This document shows, one piece after another, positions 7,923-16,208 of a stretch of DNA of 64,000 nucleotides (positions within the stretch are counted from its first letter, which is position 1; every line of letters begins with the position of its first letter). A model generated the notes under the pieces. It had not been told where the DNA came from and did not search any database. It was given only the letters and a program-made list of their open reading frames with translations. Made by a program: the position numbers and the translations under genes. This DNA is from Enterocloster bolteae (lineage in GTDB: Bacteria; Bacillota; Clostridia; Lachnospirales; Lachnospiraceae), in the NCBI GenBank assembly GCA_021772025.1, contig JAETNT010000010.1:1-64000 (forward strand). The letters are read 5' to 3'.

Positions 7923-7955
7923 TAAAAAAGCGGCATCCAAAAGATGAATGCCGCT
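7923..7955 (-). terminator. Terminator of the HPr-like gene
   Basis: AGCGGCAT (7929-7936) pairs with ATGCCGCT (7948-7955). On the reverse strand the stem is followed by CTTTTTTACA, a good U-tract. On the forward strand the tract is weaker, so it may only partly serve thiI. Confidence 0.7.
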
Positions 7956-7976
7956 CCTTTCAGAGCACTCCTGTAA

Positions 7977-8210
7977 TTAATCAATCGTATAAGGAGAAAG
8001 AGTATTCAGAATTTCCTCAATATTGTTCTCTGTATGGATATTCAGATCAATGGGTTTGGAAAGGTCTAAACTGAAAATACCCATAATGGATTTTGCATCA
8101 ATAATATACCGGCCGGAAACCAGATCGAAGTCGGCATCAAATTTGGCTAAGTCATTTACAAAGGACTTTACCTTATCAATAGAATTTAAAGAAATGTGAA
8201 CAGTTCTCAT
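7977..8210 (-). CDS. HPr-like phosphocarrier family protein lacking the active histidine
   Basis: A 77-residue protein with the size and secondary-structure order of HPr, including the regulatory-serine region YIIDAKSIMGIFSLDLSKPI, where the serine of KSIMGI matches Ser46 of HPr. The N-terminal segment that should read like GLHARPA instead reads NSIDKVKSF, so the phosphorylated histidine is absent. It therefore cannot act as a standard PTS phosphocarrier; by analogy with Crh it could be a regulatory relative phosphorylated on serine. AGGAGG precedes the ATG at 8210 with a short spacer. It stands alone, convergent with thiI. Confidence 0.8.
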   Translation of the reverse strand: MRTVHISLNSIDKVKSFVNDLAKFDADFDLVSGRYIIDAKSIMGIFSLDLSKPIDLNIHTENNIEEILNTLSPYTID

Positions 8211-8376
8211 TGGAAGAATCCTCCTTGCATCTATGTATTATAGTATCTGTTAAATATCATTTAGAATATACATGAATTCTACTATTATACTACAAAGATA
8301 CCAGCTAAAAGTCAATAGAAAGTTTGCATGAAAAAATAAGCGCGATTCCCAAAAAAATAACAGATAGGAGTATTCT

Positions 8377-9783
8377 ATGAAAACAGCAGCTTTGCACAAC
8401 CTTGGATGTAAAGTAAACGCATATGAAACAGAAGCCATGCAGCAGCTGTTGGAAGCATCCGGCTACCGGATTGTAGATTTTAGTCAAACAGCAGATGTTT
8501 ATATTATCAATACCTGCTCTGTCACCAATGTAGCGGATAAGAAGTCCCGACAGATGCTTCACAGAGCAAAAAAGAGAAATCCTAACAGCATTGTGGTTGC
8601 CGCAGGCTGCTACGCCCAGTCCGCAAAAGAGGCATTAAAAAAAGACATGAGCGTGGATATTATCATTGGCAACAATAAGAAGAAAGAACTTCCCCAAATT
8701 CTAGAAAAATATTTTGCCGCCGAAGAACAGAAAAAATACGAGTCCAGGCCCCAGGTTCACGTAATTGATATCTCTAAAACCCGGGATTACGAGGATTTGC
8801 ATATCGAAAGAATTGCCGGCCATACCCGAGCTTTTCTAAAAGTTCAGGATGGCTGCAGCCAATTTTGCACTTATTGCATTATCCCCTATACCAGGGGCCG
8901 TATCCGCAGCCGCCGTCAGGAAGAGGCAGTAGAAGAGGTAAGCGGCCTAACCAGAAAGGGCTACAAAGAGATTGTCCTTACCGGCATCCATTTAAGCTCC
9001 TACGGAAAGGATTTTACAGACAGGGAGCAGGGAGAAAATCCGGCAGAATTAATTGATCTGATCCGGAAAATCCACAGCATAGACGGAGTAGAACGGATTC
9101 GTTTAGGCTCTTTAGAGCCTCGGATCGTGACTCGGGAATTTTCCCGGGCGCTGGCAGAGCTCCCTAAAATCTGTCCCCATTTCCACTTGTCTTTGCAAAG
9201 CGGATGCCAAGCGACTCTAAAGCGAATGAACCGTCACTACACTCCGGAAGAGTATTTGGAGGGGTGCAGAAATCTGCGCCGTGTATTTGATAATCCTGCC
9301 ATTACAACCGACGTTATTACAGGTTTTCCGGGAGAAACGGAAGAAGAATTTGAAGAAACCAGAAAATTTTTAGAAAGAGCGGCTTTTTATGAGATGCATA
9401 TCTTTAAGTATTCCCGCAGAGGGGGAACCCAGGCAGATAAAATGCCGGATCAGGTGCCGGAAGAGATAAAGGTTCGCCGAAGCGATATTCTTTTGTCACT
9501 GGAAAAGCAGATGTCTCAAACGTACCGGCAAAGTTTTTTGGGTAAAGAATGCTGCATATTGCTGGAAGAATCTGTGACAATAGAGGGAAAAGACTACTAT
9601 ATAGGTTACATTCCCGAATATGTCCGCATGGCAGTTCCTGCGGAGAAAATAGAGAATTTTCTTTCTGGTAAAACCGGAAAAAGCCAGGGCTTTTCCGGGG
9701 CCAGAGGACTGATGGCAGAGGGAACTGCCGTCCGGATGCTGACAGATGAAGTGCTTTTGCTTCAGGAAAAGTTAAGAAAATAA
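8377..9783 (+). CDS. mtaB: tRNA t6A37 methylthiotransferase
   Basis: A 468-residue radical-SAM enzyme that converts t6A37 to ms2t6A37 in tRNA. The N-terminal UPF0004 domain (LGCKVNAYETEAM, NTCSV, AAGCYAQ) carries three cysteines for the auxiliary cluster. The radical-SAM cluster motif CSQFCTYCIIPYTRGR has the CxxxCxxC spacing. The C-terminus is a TRAM-like RNA-binding domain. The LGCKVN opening and length separate it from MiaB and RimO. The start follows TAGGAG by six bases. It is followed by a separate promoter, so it is likely a single-gene unit. Confidence 0.93.
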   Translation: MKTAALHNLGCKVNAYETEAMQQLLEASGYRIVDFSQTADVYIINTCSVTNVADKKSRQMLHRAKKRNPNSIVVAAGCYAQSAKEALKKDMSVDIIIGNNKKKELPQILEKYFAAEEQKKYESRPQVHVIDISKTRDYEDLHIERIAGHTRAFLKVQDGCSQFCTYCIIPYTRGRIRSRRQEEAVEEVSGLTRKGYKEIVLTGIHLSSYGKDFTDREQGENPAELIDLIRKIHSIDGVERIRLGSLEPRIVTREFSRALAELPKICPHFHLSLQSGCQATLKRMNRHYTPEEYLEGCRNLRRVFDNPAITTDVITGFPGETEEEFEETRKFLERAAFYEMHIFKYSRRGGTQADKMPDQVPEEIKVRRSDILLSLEKQMSQTYRQSFLGKECCILLEESVTIEGKDYYIGYIPEYVRMAVPAEKIENFLSGKTGKSQGFSGARGLMAEGTAVRMLTDEVLLLQEKLRK

Positions 9784-9787
9784 AGGC

Positions 9788-9816
9788 TTGCCGAAACAGA
9801 AATTTTGGTTTAGAAT
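9788..9816 (+). promoter_or_regulatory. Promoter of ireB-ruvX-DUF1292
   Basis: TTGCCG (9788-9793) and TAGAAT (9811-9816) are separated by 17 bases, directly after the mtaB stop codon. Confidence 0.6.
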
Positions 9817-9848
9817 AGAGAAGAATAGTGATTAAGGACGTGATAAAG

Positions 9849-10109
9849 ATGGGCGATATTCAAAATACTCAATATTTTAAAGCTGTACAGGAGACTCCGG
9901 TAGAAGTGACAAGAGTCTTAAGAGACGTGTATATTGCCCTTACCGAGAAAGGGTACAACCCTGTCAATCAGATCGTCGGATATATTATGTCAGGAGACCC
10001 GACGTATATCACCAGCCATAAGGGAGCCAGAAGCTTAATTATGAAAGTGGAGCGTGATGAGATTCTGGAAGAATTGATGGCAGTTTACATTGATACCAAG
10101 CTTGGCTGA
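9849..10109 (+). CDS. ireB: IreB family regulatory phosphoprotein
   Basis: An 86-residue protein of the former UPF0297 family. In Enterococcus faecalis IreB is the small substrate of the IreK kinase and IreP phosphatase that tune cell-wall stress resistance. The family block EKGYNPVNQIVGYIMSGDPT is intact, followed by ITSHKGARSLI. I prefer the ATG at 9849, with AAGGA 11 bases upstream, to a GTG at 9828; N-terminal threonines typical of phosphorylation sites are not obvious beyond NTQYF. It heads the conserved ireB-ruvX-DUF1292 series. Confidence 0.9.
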   Translation: MGDIQNTQYFKAVQETPVEVTRVLRDVYIALTEKGYNPVNQIVGYIMSGDPTYITSHKGARSLIMKVERDEILEELMAVYIDTKLG

Positions 10110-10175
10110 TTTTACCGGAAGCAGGAGTACCATAAGACGGCAGGGTTCGGAAATTCTGTGAGTAGCCGGATATAA

Positions 10176-10228
10176 GGGACAAAAGACAGTTGGTGATGAA
10201 CCAACTAATTTTGCTGCTTTTTTGTCTC
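10176..10228 (+). terminator. Nested hairpin between ireB and ruvX
   Basis: An inner stem AGTTGGT/ACCAACT with a GATGA loop sits inside an outer pairing GGGACAAAAGA/TTTTTTGTCTC. The right arm contains a T-run. It could be a terminator or attenuator that lowers expression of ruvX and the following gene relative to ireB. Confidence 0.55.
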
Positions 10229-10265
10229 ATATCTATAGGATATATGTGGGTTAAAATGAGGAAAA

Positions 10266-10724
10266 ATGAATATGACAAGGATCATGGGATTGGATTATGG
10301 TTCCAAAACAGTGGGCGTGGCTGTCAGCGATGAATTGGGAATCACGGCCCAGGGAGTGGAAACCATTACCCGCAGCGAAGAAGGAAAACTCCGCCGTACT
10401 TTGGCCAGAATAGAAGAGCTGTCCAGAGAATACGGGATTAACCAGATTGTTTTAGGGTATCCTAAAAATATGGATAATTCCGCAGGATGGCGGGTGAAAA
10501 AGACGGAAGAGTTTGCCGTTATGGTAAGGCGGCGCACAGGCCTTCCCGTAGTATTTTGGGATGAGAGGCTTACTACGGTATCCGCAGAGAGGGTGCTGAT
10601 GGAAAGCGGAGTACGCAGGGAGAACCGGAAGGCAGTAATTGATAAGATTGCGGCGGTATTGATTTTGCAGAACTATTTAGATTCCGACAGGGGAAAGGGA
10701 CAGGATGCCGCAGAAGAAACCTAG
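10266..10724 (+). CDS. ruvX: Holliday junction resolvase-like RuvX (YqgF)
   Basis: A 152-residue RNase H-fold nuclease. The first catalytic aspartate lies in [16 protein letters not shown], and [14 protein letters not shown] carries the second conserved acidic site. Family members have been linked to Holliday junction resolution and to processing of the 16S rRNA 5' end. The ATG at 10266 follows GAGGAAAA; a second ATG two codons later is possible. It sits 11 bases before the DUF1292 gene and belongs to the same unit as ireB. Confidence 0.92.
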   Translation: MNMTRIMGLDYGSKTVGVAVSDELGITAQGVETITRSEEGKLRRTLARIEELSREYGINQIVLGYPKNMDNSAGWRVKKTEEFAVMVRRRTGLPVVFWDERLTTVSAERVLMESGVRRENRKAVIDKIAAVLILQNYLDSDRGKGQDAAEET

Positions 10725-10735
10725 GAGAATATAAT

Positions 10736-11014
10736 ATGAATAATGAAGAAGGAATGATTTCCATGCTTACTGACGACGGGAGCATGGTAGATTTTTTTGT
10801 GTTGGAAGAAACCAGAATAAATGGTAAGGATTACCTGTTAGTTACGGACAGCCAGGAGGAAGAGGACGGGGAATGTTATATTTTAAGAGATATTTCACGT
10901 CCCGAGGATTCAGAGGCAATTTATGAATTTGTGGAAGAGGATAAAGAATTGGACTCCCTGTACCGGATTTTTCTTGAATTGGTTTCAGACATGGAGATTG
11001 ATTTAAAACCATAA
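10736..11014 (+). CDS. DUF1292 protein (YrzB family)
   Basis: A 92-residue acidic protein with the DUF1292 pattern: ISMLTDDGSMVDFFVLEETRI, then GKDYLLVTDSQEEEDG and a C-terminal acidic helix. It follows ruvX in the order conserved across Firmicutes. The function is unknown; the strong negative charge suggests a partner-binding role. The start ATG has TAGGAG upstream inside the ruvX stop region. Confidence 0.85.
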   Translation: MNNEEGMISMLTDDGSMVDFFVLEETRINGKDYLLVTDSQEEEDGECYILRDISRPEDSEAIYEFVEEDKELDSLYRIFLELVSDMEIDLKP

Positions 11015-11081
11015 GGTTTATTTGGCTGTATAAAAGCCCGCTGCAGGGCAAGAAATATTGATAACGATTGGAGGTAAATGA

Positions 11082-13031
11082 TTGAAGACAGAACAGACAG
11101 CAAAGACAGAAAATGAAGGAAATGAAACAAAGGCTCCCAGAACGGCCAGAAGGCCAAAAAATTACCGTATTAGCAAAAGCCGCAGTTATGGTAATGTCAA
11201 AGAAGGAAATACCAAAGAAATATATAAAAAAGAAGGAATGAGCCGTGGGGAACGGCAGGGACAAGCTTATGGACATGGAATAAAGGAGTTATCCCTTACC
11301 CCTGCCGCTGAGATAACAAAACCTATTCAGAGCAGAAGGCCTTCTTATAAGCCGAAAAAGAACGGGGACAGCAGCCAGGAAGCTCCAAAAGTTAAGATAA
11401 TCCCTCTGGGAGGCCTGGAGCAGATCGGCATGAATATTACGGCGTTTGAGTGTGAAGACAGTATTATCGTAGTAGACTGCGGGCTGGCGTTCCCCAGCGA
11501 CGATATGCTGGGCATCGATTTGGTGATACCGGACGTAACTTATCTGGTTCAAAATATAGATAAGGTAAAAGGATTTGTGATTACTCATGGACACGAAGAT
11601 CATATAGGCGCTCTGCCCTATATTCTAAAGCAGATTAATGCGCCGGTTTATGGAACGAAATTGACTTTAGGACTTATTGACAACAAGCTGAAAGAGCACG
11701 GCATGCTCAAGAGTGTAAAACGCAAAGTTATGAAGCATGGACAGTCTGTAAACCTGGGAGCTTTTCGGGTAGAGTTTATTAAGACCAACCACAGCATTGC
11801 AGACGCGTCCGCTTTGGCAATTTTCTCTCCGGCAGGCGTGATTTTGCACACAGGAGACTTTAAGATCGACTATACCCCCGTATTCGGGGATACCATAGAT
11901 TTACAGCGGCTTGCAGAGCTTGGCAAAAGGGGTGTTTTGGCCTTAATGTGCGACAGCACTAACGCCATTCGTTCCGGATTTACCATGTCTGAGCGAACTG
12001 TAGGGAAGACTTTTGACTCCATATTTGCCGATCATACCACCAGAAGAATTATTGTGGCAACCTTTGCTTCCAATGTGGATAGGGTTCAGCAGATCATTAA
12101 TTCGGCTAATAAGTACAATCGAAAAGTGGTGATTGAGGGCCGGAGCATGGTAAATGTAATTACTACGGCAAGTGAGCTGGGGTATATTAATATTCCGGAG
12201 GGAACGTTAATTGATATTGAACAGTTAAAAAATTATCCTGAGGAACAGACTGTACTGATCACTACCGGAAGCCAGGGAGAGTCTATGGCAGCCCTGTCCC
12301 GCATGGCGTCTTCCCTTCACCGCAAGGTATCCATCATGCCGGGAGATGTGGTGATTTTAAGCTCCACCCCGATTCCTGGCAATGAAAAGGCAGTATCCAA
12401 GGTTATTAACGAGCTGTCTATGAAGGGAGCTGAAGTGATTTTCCAGGATACTCATGTATCCGGACATGCCTGCCAGGAGGAAATTAAGCTTCTCTATTCC
12501 CTGATTCGCCCCGTCTACTCTATCCCGATTCATGGTGAATACCGCCACCGGATGGCTCAGAAGAATCTGGCTGAATCCGTAGGCATCCCTAAGGAAAATG
12601 TAGTGATGATAAGCTCCGGCGATGTGCTGGAATTAAATGAAGAAAGCTGTAACATTGTAGACCACGTTCCGGCCGGCGGAATCCTGGTAGACGGACTGGG
12701 AGTGGGGGATGTAGGAAATATTGTACTGCGAGATAGACAAAATCTGGCTCAAAATGGTATTATTGTAGTAGTTCTTACATTGGAAAAGCACAGCAACCAG
12801 CTTCTTGCAGGGCCGGACATTGTATCCAGAGGTTTTGTATATGTCCGGGAGTCTGAGGATTTGCTGGAGGAGGCCCAGACGGTAGTGGATGAGGCGGTTG
12901 CAGACTGTTTAAACCACCATATTGCGGACTGGGGAAAGATCAAAACCATTATCCGGGACAGTTTAAGTGATTTTCTGTGGAAGCGTATGAAGCGCAGCCC
13001 CATGATTCTGCCTATTATCATGGAAGTATAA
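11082..13031 (+). CDS. rnj: Ribonuclease J
   Basis: A 649-residue metallo-beta-lactamase/beta-CASP ribonuclease with 5'-exonuclease and endonuclease activity in mRNA decay and rRNA maturation. The catalytic motif THGHEDHIGALPY is complete, and the beta-CASP segments (TGSQGES, HVSGHA, HGEYRH) follow. The core starts only at about residue 103 (KIIPLGGLEQIGMN). The preceding hundred residues are basic, low in complexity and probably disordered, perhaps an RNA- or partner-binding tail. The start is taken as TTG at 11082, seven bases after GGAGG; a nearby ATG at 11078 opens only a twelve-codon frame. Confidence 0.93.
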   Translation: MKTEQTAKTENEGNETKAPRTARRPKNYRISKSRSYGNVKEGNTKEIYKKEGMSRGERQGQAYGHGIKELSLTPAAEITKPIQSRRPSYKPKKNGDSSQEAPKVKIIPLGGLEQIGMNITAFECEDSIIVVDCGLAFPSDDMLGIDLVIPDVTYLVQNIDKVKGFVITHGHEDHIGALPYILKQINAPVYGTKLTLGLIDNKLKEHGMLKSVKRKVMKHGQSVNLGAFRVEFIKTNHSIADASALAIFSPAGVILHTGDFKIDYTPVFGDTIDLQRLAELGKRGVLALMCDSTNAIRSGFTMSERTVGKTFDSIFADHTTRRIIVATFASNVDRVQQIINSANKYNRKVVIEGRSMVNVITTASELGYINIPEGTLIDIEQLKNYPEEQTVLITTGSQGESMAALSRMASSLHRKVSIMPGDVVILSSTPIPGNEKAVSKVINELSMKGAEVIFQDTHVSGHACQEEIKLLYSLIRPVYSIPIHGEYRHRMAQKNLAESVGIPKENVVMISSGDVLELNEESCNIVDHVPAGGILVDGLGVGDVGNIVLRDRQNLAQNGIIVVVLTLEKHSNQLLAGPDIVSRGFVYVRESEDLLEEAQTVVDEAVADCLNHHIADWGKIKTIIRDSLSDFLWKRMKRSPMILPIIMEV

Positions 13032-13044
13032 AGAGGAAGACAGT

Positions 13045-13434
13045 ATGAGCGAGACGACAAAAGACATCAACAGGGTGACAGGAATCATTATCGGGATTTC
13101 TTTTCGGCTGATTTTGTATGCCATTGCTATTTTGTTCATTTATAAGGGAGCAACCAAAGGCTATGAGTTCGGCCATGAGATTTTTTATGCTTCCGCTATG
13201 GAGGCGCCGCCGGGCCGTGACATGGGGATTCAAGTGGAGGCCGGGGCCTCTGTCTCCGCCGTGGGAAAGACTTTGGAGGAAGAAGGCCTGATTAATAATC
13301 AGTATTCTTTTATTATCCAGGCTATGGTTTACGATTACGAGATTCAGCCAGGCAATTATACCCTGAATACCTCTCTGACCTCCAGGGAAATTTTGGACAT
13401 TTTAAGTACGGATGTGCAAGAGGAGAAAGAATGA
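13045..13434 (+). CDS. MltG/YceG-like N-terminal domain protein
   Basis: A 129-residue protein with one membrane helix at about 12-36 and an outside domain that matches the LysM-like N-terminal part of MltG: GASVSAVGKTLEEEGLI and PGNYTLNTSLTSREIL. The catalytic transglycosylase domain that follows in full MltG (about 330 residues or more) is absent, and the next gene starts immediately, so this looks like a stable short form and not a frameshift. It lies where yrrL (mltG) lies in Bacillus, just before yrrM. Perhaps it recognises nascent glycan strands without cutting them. Confidence 0.75.
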   Translation: MSETTKDINRVTGIIIGISFRLILYAIAILFIYKGATKGYEFGHEIFYASAMEAPPGRDMGIQVEAGASVSAVGKTLEEEGLINNQYSFIIQAMVYDYEIQPGNYTLNTSLTSREILDILSTDVQEEKE

Positions 13435-14084
13435 CAGAGAGAGAACGGATTGCCGACTTTATCGTTTCGTTAGAGCGGGGCGATGGGGATTTGTGCCATG
13501 AGATTGCCAAAAGGGCAAGAGAAGACAGAGTTCCCATTATCCGGGCGGAGACCGCTGCTTTTTTAAAGACCATGACTGCGGCGGTTTCTCCAAAGGCTAT
13601 TTTGGAGGTAGGGACTGCAGTGGGATATTCCGCACTTTTGATGGCCCAGGCAAGTTCAGAGGACTGTGCCATTACTACCATAGAAAAGTATGAAAAGCGG
13701 ATCCTTAAGGCAAGGGAAAACTTCAGACAGGCAGGAATGGAGGAGAGGATTACCCTGTTGGAAGGAGATGCGGGCCGGATTCTTGCCGGGCTTACCGGAT
13801 CCTATGATTTGATTTTTATGGACGCGGCGAAAGGTCAGTATATTCATTGGCTGCCCGATGTGCTGCGCCTCCTGTCTCCTGGAGGTATGCTCATATCTGA
13901 CAACGTCCTCCAGGACAATACGATTCTGGAATCCCGTTTTGCTATAGAACGGAGGGACAGAACGATCCACAGCAGAATGAGGGAATATTTATTCCAGTTA
14001 AAGAACCATAGAGATTTGACCACCTCTATCATCCCTATTGGAGACGGAGTGACGGTCAGCGTAAAAAACAAGGTGTGTATATGA
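13431..14084 (+). CDS. trmR: O-methyltransferase, TrmR-like
   Basis: A 217-residue class I SAM-dependent O-methyltransferase. The SAM loop ILEVGTAVGYSALLMA, the acidic EKYEKRI segment and the metal-site pattern DLIFMDAAKGQY are present. In Bacillus subtilis the homologue YrrM (TrmR) methylates 5-hydroxyuridine at tRNA position 34. The ATG overlaps the previous stop by four bases and the next gene is a U32 protein, the same order as yrrL-yrrM-yrrN/O, which supports the tRNA role. A catechol-type substrate cannot be excluded from sequence. Confidence 0.85.
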   Translation: MTERERIADFIVSLERGDGDLCHEIAKRAREDRVPIIRAETAAFLKTMTAAVSPKAILEVGTAVGYSALLMAQASSEDCAITTIEKYEKRILKARENFRQAGMEERITLLEGDAGRILAGLTGSYDLIFMDAAKGQYIHWLPDVLRLLSPGGMLISDNVLQDNTILESRFAIERRDRTIHSRMREYLFQLKNHRDLTTSIIPIGDGVTVSVKNKVCI

Positions 14085-15307
14085 GAAAAACCGAACTGCT
14101 AGTCCCGGCGGGAAGCCTGGATGTATTAAAGACCGCCGTAATTTATGGGGCGGATGCTGTCTATATCGGTGGGGAAGCCTTTGGCCTCAGGGCTAAGGCT
14201 AAAAATTTCTCTAATCAGGAGATGAAAGAAGGAATTGCTTTTGCACATGAAAAGGGAGCAAAAGTTTACATTACTGCCAATATTCTGGCCCATAACCATG
14301 ATCTGGCCGGGGTGGAAACATATTTTCATGAACTGAAGGAAATGAGCCCTGATGCCCTGATTATTTCGGATCCCGGCGTATTTTCCATTGCCCGGCGGGT
14401 ATTGCCTTACATGGAGATTCATATTAGCACTCAGGCCAATAATACTAATTACGGTACTTATAGGTTCTGGCATGAATTGGGGGCAAAACGAGTGGTCTCA
14501 GCCAGAGAACTTTCCCTGGCTGAGATTAAAGAAATCCGGGCCAATATCCCGGAGGATATGGAGATAGAGAGCTTTATCCATGGGGCTATGTGCATTTCCT
14601 ATTCCGGACGCTGCCTGCTGAGCAATTATTTTACAGGGCGGGACGCGAACCAGGGAGCCTGTACCCATCCCTGCCGCTGGAAATATGCGGTGGTGGAGGA
14701 AACCAGGCCGGGAGAATATATGCCTGTCTATGAAAACGAGAGAGGCACTTATATTTTTAATTCCAAAGATCTGTGCATGATTGAACATATTCCGGAGCTT
14801 ATAGAAGCAGGAATTGACAGCTTTAAGATTGAAGGACGGATGAAAACCGCCCTTTACGTGGCAACAGTGGCAAGAACCTACCGGAGAGCCATTGACGATT
14901 ACCAAAAGGATCCGGTTCTGTATCAATCAAACTTGGAGTGGTATAAAGCGGAGATTGGAAAATGCACTTACCGGGAATTTACCACAGGATTTTATTTCGG
15001 AAAGCCGGACGAGACTACTCAAATATACAATAACAGCACCTATGTAAAAAATTATACCTATCTTGGAACGGTAGAAAAAACCGACAGTGCAGGCAGGTGC
15101 CGTATTGAACAGAAAAATAAGTTTTCTGTAGGAGAAAGTATTGAGATTATGAAGCCGGACGGAAGAAACGTAATGGCTGTGGTAAAAGGGATCTGTGACA
15201 AGGAGGGAAATGCCAGGGAAAGCGCCCCCCATCCAAAGGAGATTCTTTGGGTAGAGCTGGATCAGGAGACAGAGGACTACGATATTCTGCGCCGCCGGGA
15301 GCCGTAA
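14081..15307 (+). CDS. U32 family protein, TrhP-like tRNA hydroxylation factor
   Basis: A 408-residue protein of peptidase family U32. It starts with ELLVPAGSLDVLKTA and has the family signature region ESFIHGAMCISYSGRCL with clustered cysteines (also CTHPCRW). In E. coli and Bacillus U32 proteins of this type (TrhP) are needed for 5-hydroxyuridine in tRNA, the substrate of TrmR. The ATG at 14081 overlaps the trmR stop in an ATGA, so the two are coupled. A GTG six bases earlier is possible. Older annotation as a collagenase is not well supported. Confidence 0.85.
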   Translation: MRKTELLVPAGSLDVLKTAVIYGADAVYIGGEAFGLRAKAKNFSNQEMKEGIAFAHEKGAKVYITANILAHNHDLAGVETYFHELKEMSPDALIISDPGVFSIARRVLPYMEIHISTQANNTNYGTYRFWHELGAKRVVSARELSLAEIKEIRANIPEDMEIESFIHGAMCISYSGRCLLSNYFTGRDANQGACTHPCRWKYAVVEETRPGEYMPVYENERGTYIFNSKDLCMIEHIPELIEAGIDSFKIEGRMKTALYVATVARTYRRAIDDYQKDPVLYQSNLEWYKAEIGKCTYREFTTGFYFGKPDETTQIYNNSTYVKNYTYLGTVEKTDSAGRCRIEQKNKFSVGESIEIMKPDGRNVMAVVKGICDKEGNARESAPHPKEILWVELDQETEDYDILRRREP

Positions 15308-15361
15308 GGAGCCGGAGGCGCTTCGCAGTATGCGGGAAAAGTGACAAAGGAGGAACTGAAA

Positions 15362-16186
15362 ATGACTGCGTTCTTCGGAATTCTGGCAGGGTTTTGCATG
15401 ATTTACGGGACTATAGTCGTTCTGTATTCGGGGACCAGCAATCTGTGGATGTGGGCCGGTTTTACTGTCTTTTTTGGCGGGCTGGCATGGGGATACCATT
15501 ACTATTCTCTTCATAAAAAGGAAGCTCCTCTTTGGATTCCCGTATCGGCAGGCACTTTCTGCATGGCCAGTCTGGTGATTTTTATTGCCATAGAGGCCTT
15601 GATTTTTTTGGGGGCATCCGAAAGTTCTCAGCCGAATTTGGACTATGTGATTGTCCTGGGAGCCAGAGTAAAAGAGGACGGGGTCAGCAATTCTTTAAAA
15701 AAGCGGCTGGATAGTGCCATCCAGTATTCCCGGGAAAATCCTGAGACAGTATTTGTGCTGTCCGGGGGAAAAGGAGATGACGAGCCGGTTACCGAGGCAG
15801 AGGCTATGCGGGATTATATGGTATACAATGGTATATCTCCGGATAAAATTTTATTAGAGACCCATTCTGCCAGTACAGTGGAAAATATTGCTTACAGCCG
15901 CTTGGTCATAGAAGAGGACCGGGCCCAAAAGAAGGAGCGGCAGGCTGCTTCCGCAAATAAGGTGCTCCTTCCCTCGGGAGCAGTGGTAGTGGCCCCGGAT
16001 AAGCCGGCCCAGATAGGAATTTTAACCAGTAATTTCCATATGTTCCGTGCTAAAAAGATTGCAGGAAAATGGGGAATCAAAGATGCGGCAGGCATTATTT
16101 CCCCGTCGGATCCGGTGCTGTTTCTCCACCAATGTGTTAGAGAGGCCTTGGCCATTTTTAAGGACAGACTTATGGGAAACATGTAA
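15362..16186 (+). CDS. YdcF/DUF218 family membrane protein
   Basis: A 274-residue protein with three to four N-terminal membrane helices (about 1-90) and a DUF218 domain: DYVIVLGARVKEDGVS, FVLSGGKGDDE, TEAEAMRDY, SASTVENIAYS and ILTSNFHMFRA. Relatives include SanA and ElyC, which affect envelope precursor metabolism. AAAGGAGG eight bases before the ATG at 15362 decides the start. It follows the U32 gene by 54 bases. The substrate is unknown. Confidence 0.85.
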   Translation: MTAFFGILAGFCMIYGTIVVLYSGTSNLWMWAGFTVFFGGLAWGYHYYSLHKKEAPLWIPVSAGTFCMASLVIFIAIEALIFLGASESSQPNLDYVIVLGARVKEDGVSNSLKKRLDSAIQYSRENPETVFVLSGGKGDDEPVTEAEAMRDYMVYNGISPDKILLETHSASTVENIAYSRLVIEEDRAQKKERQAASANKVLLPSGAVVVAPDKPAQIGILTSNFHMFRAKKIAGKWGIKDAAGIISPSDPVLFLHQCVREALAIFKDRLMGNM

Positions 16187-16208
16187 AGAATAGCAGAAAG
16201 GATAGAAT

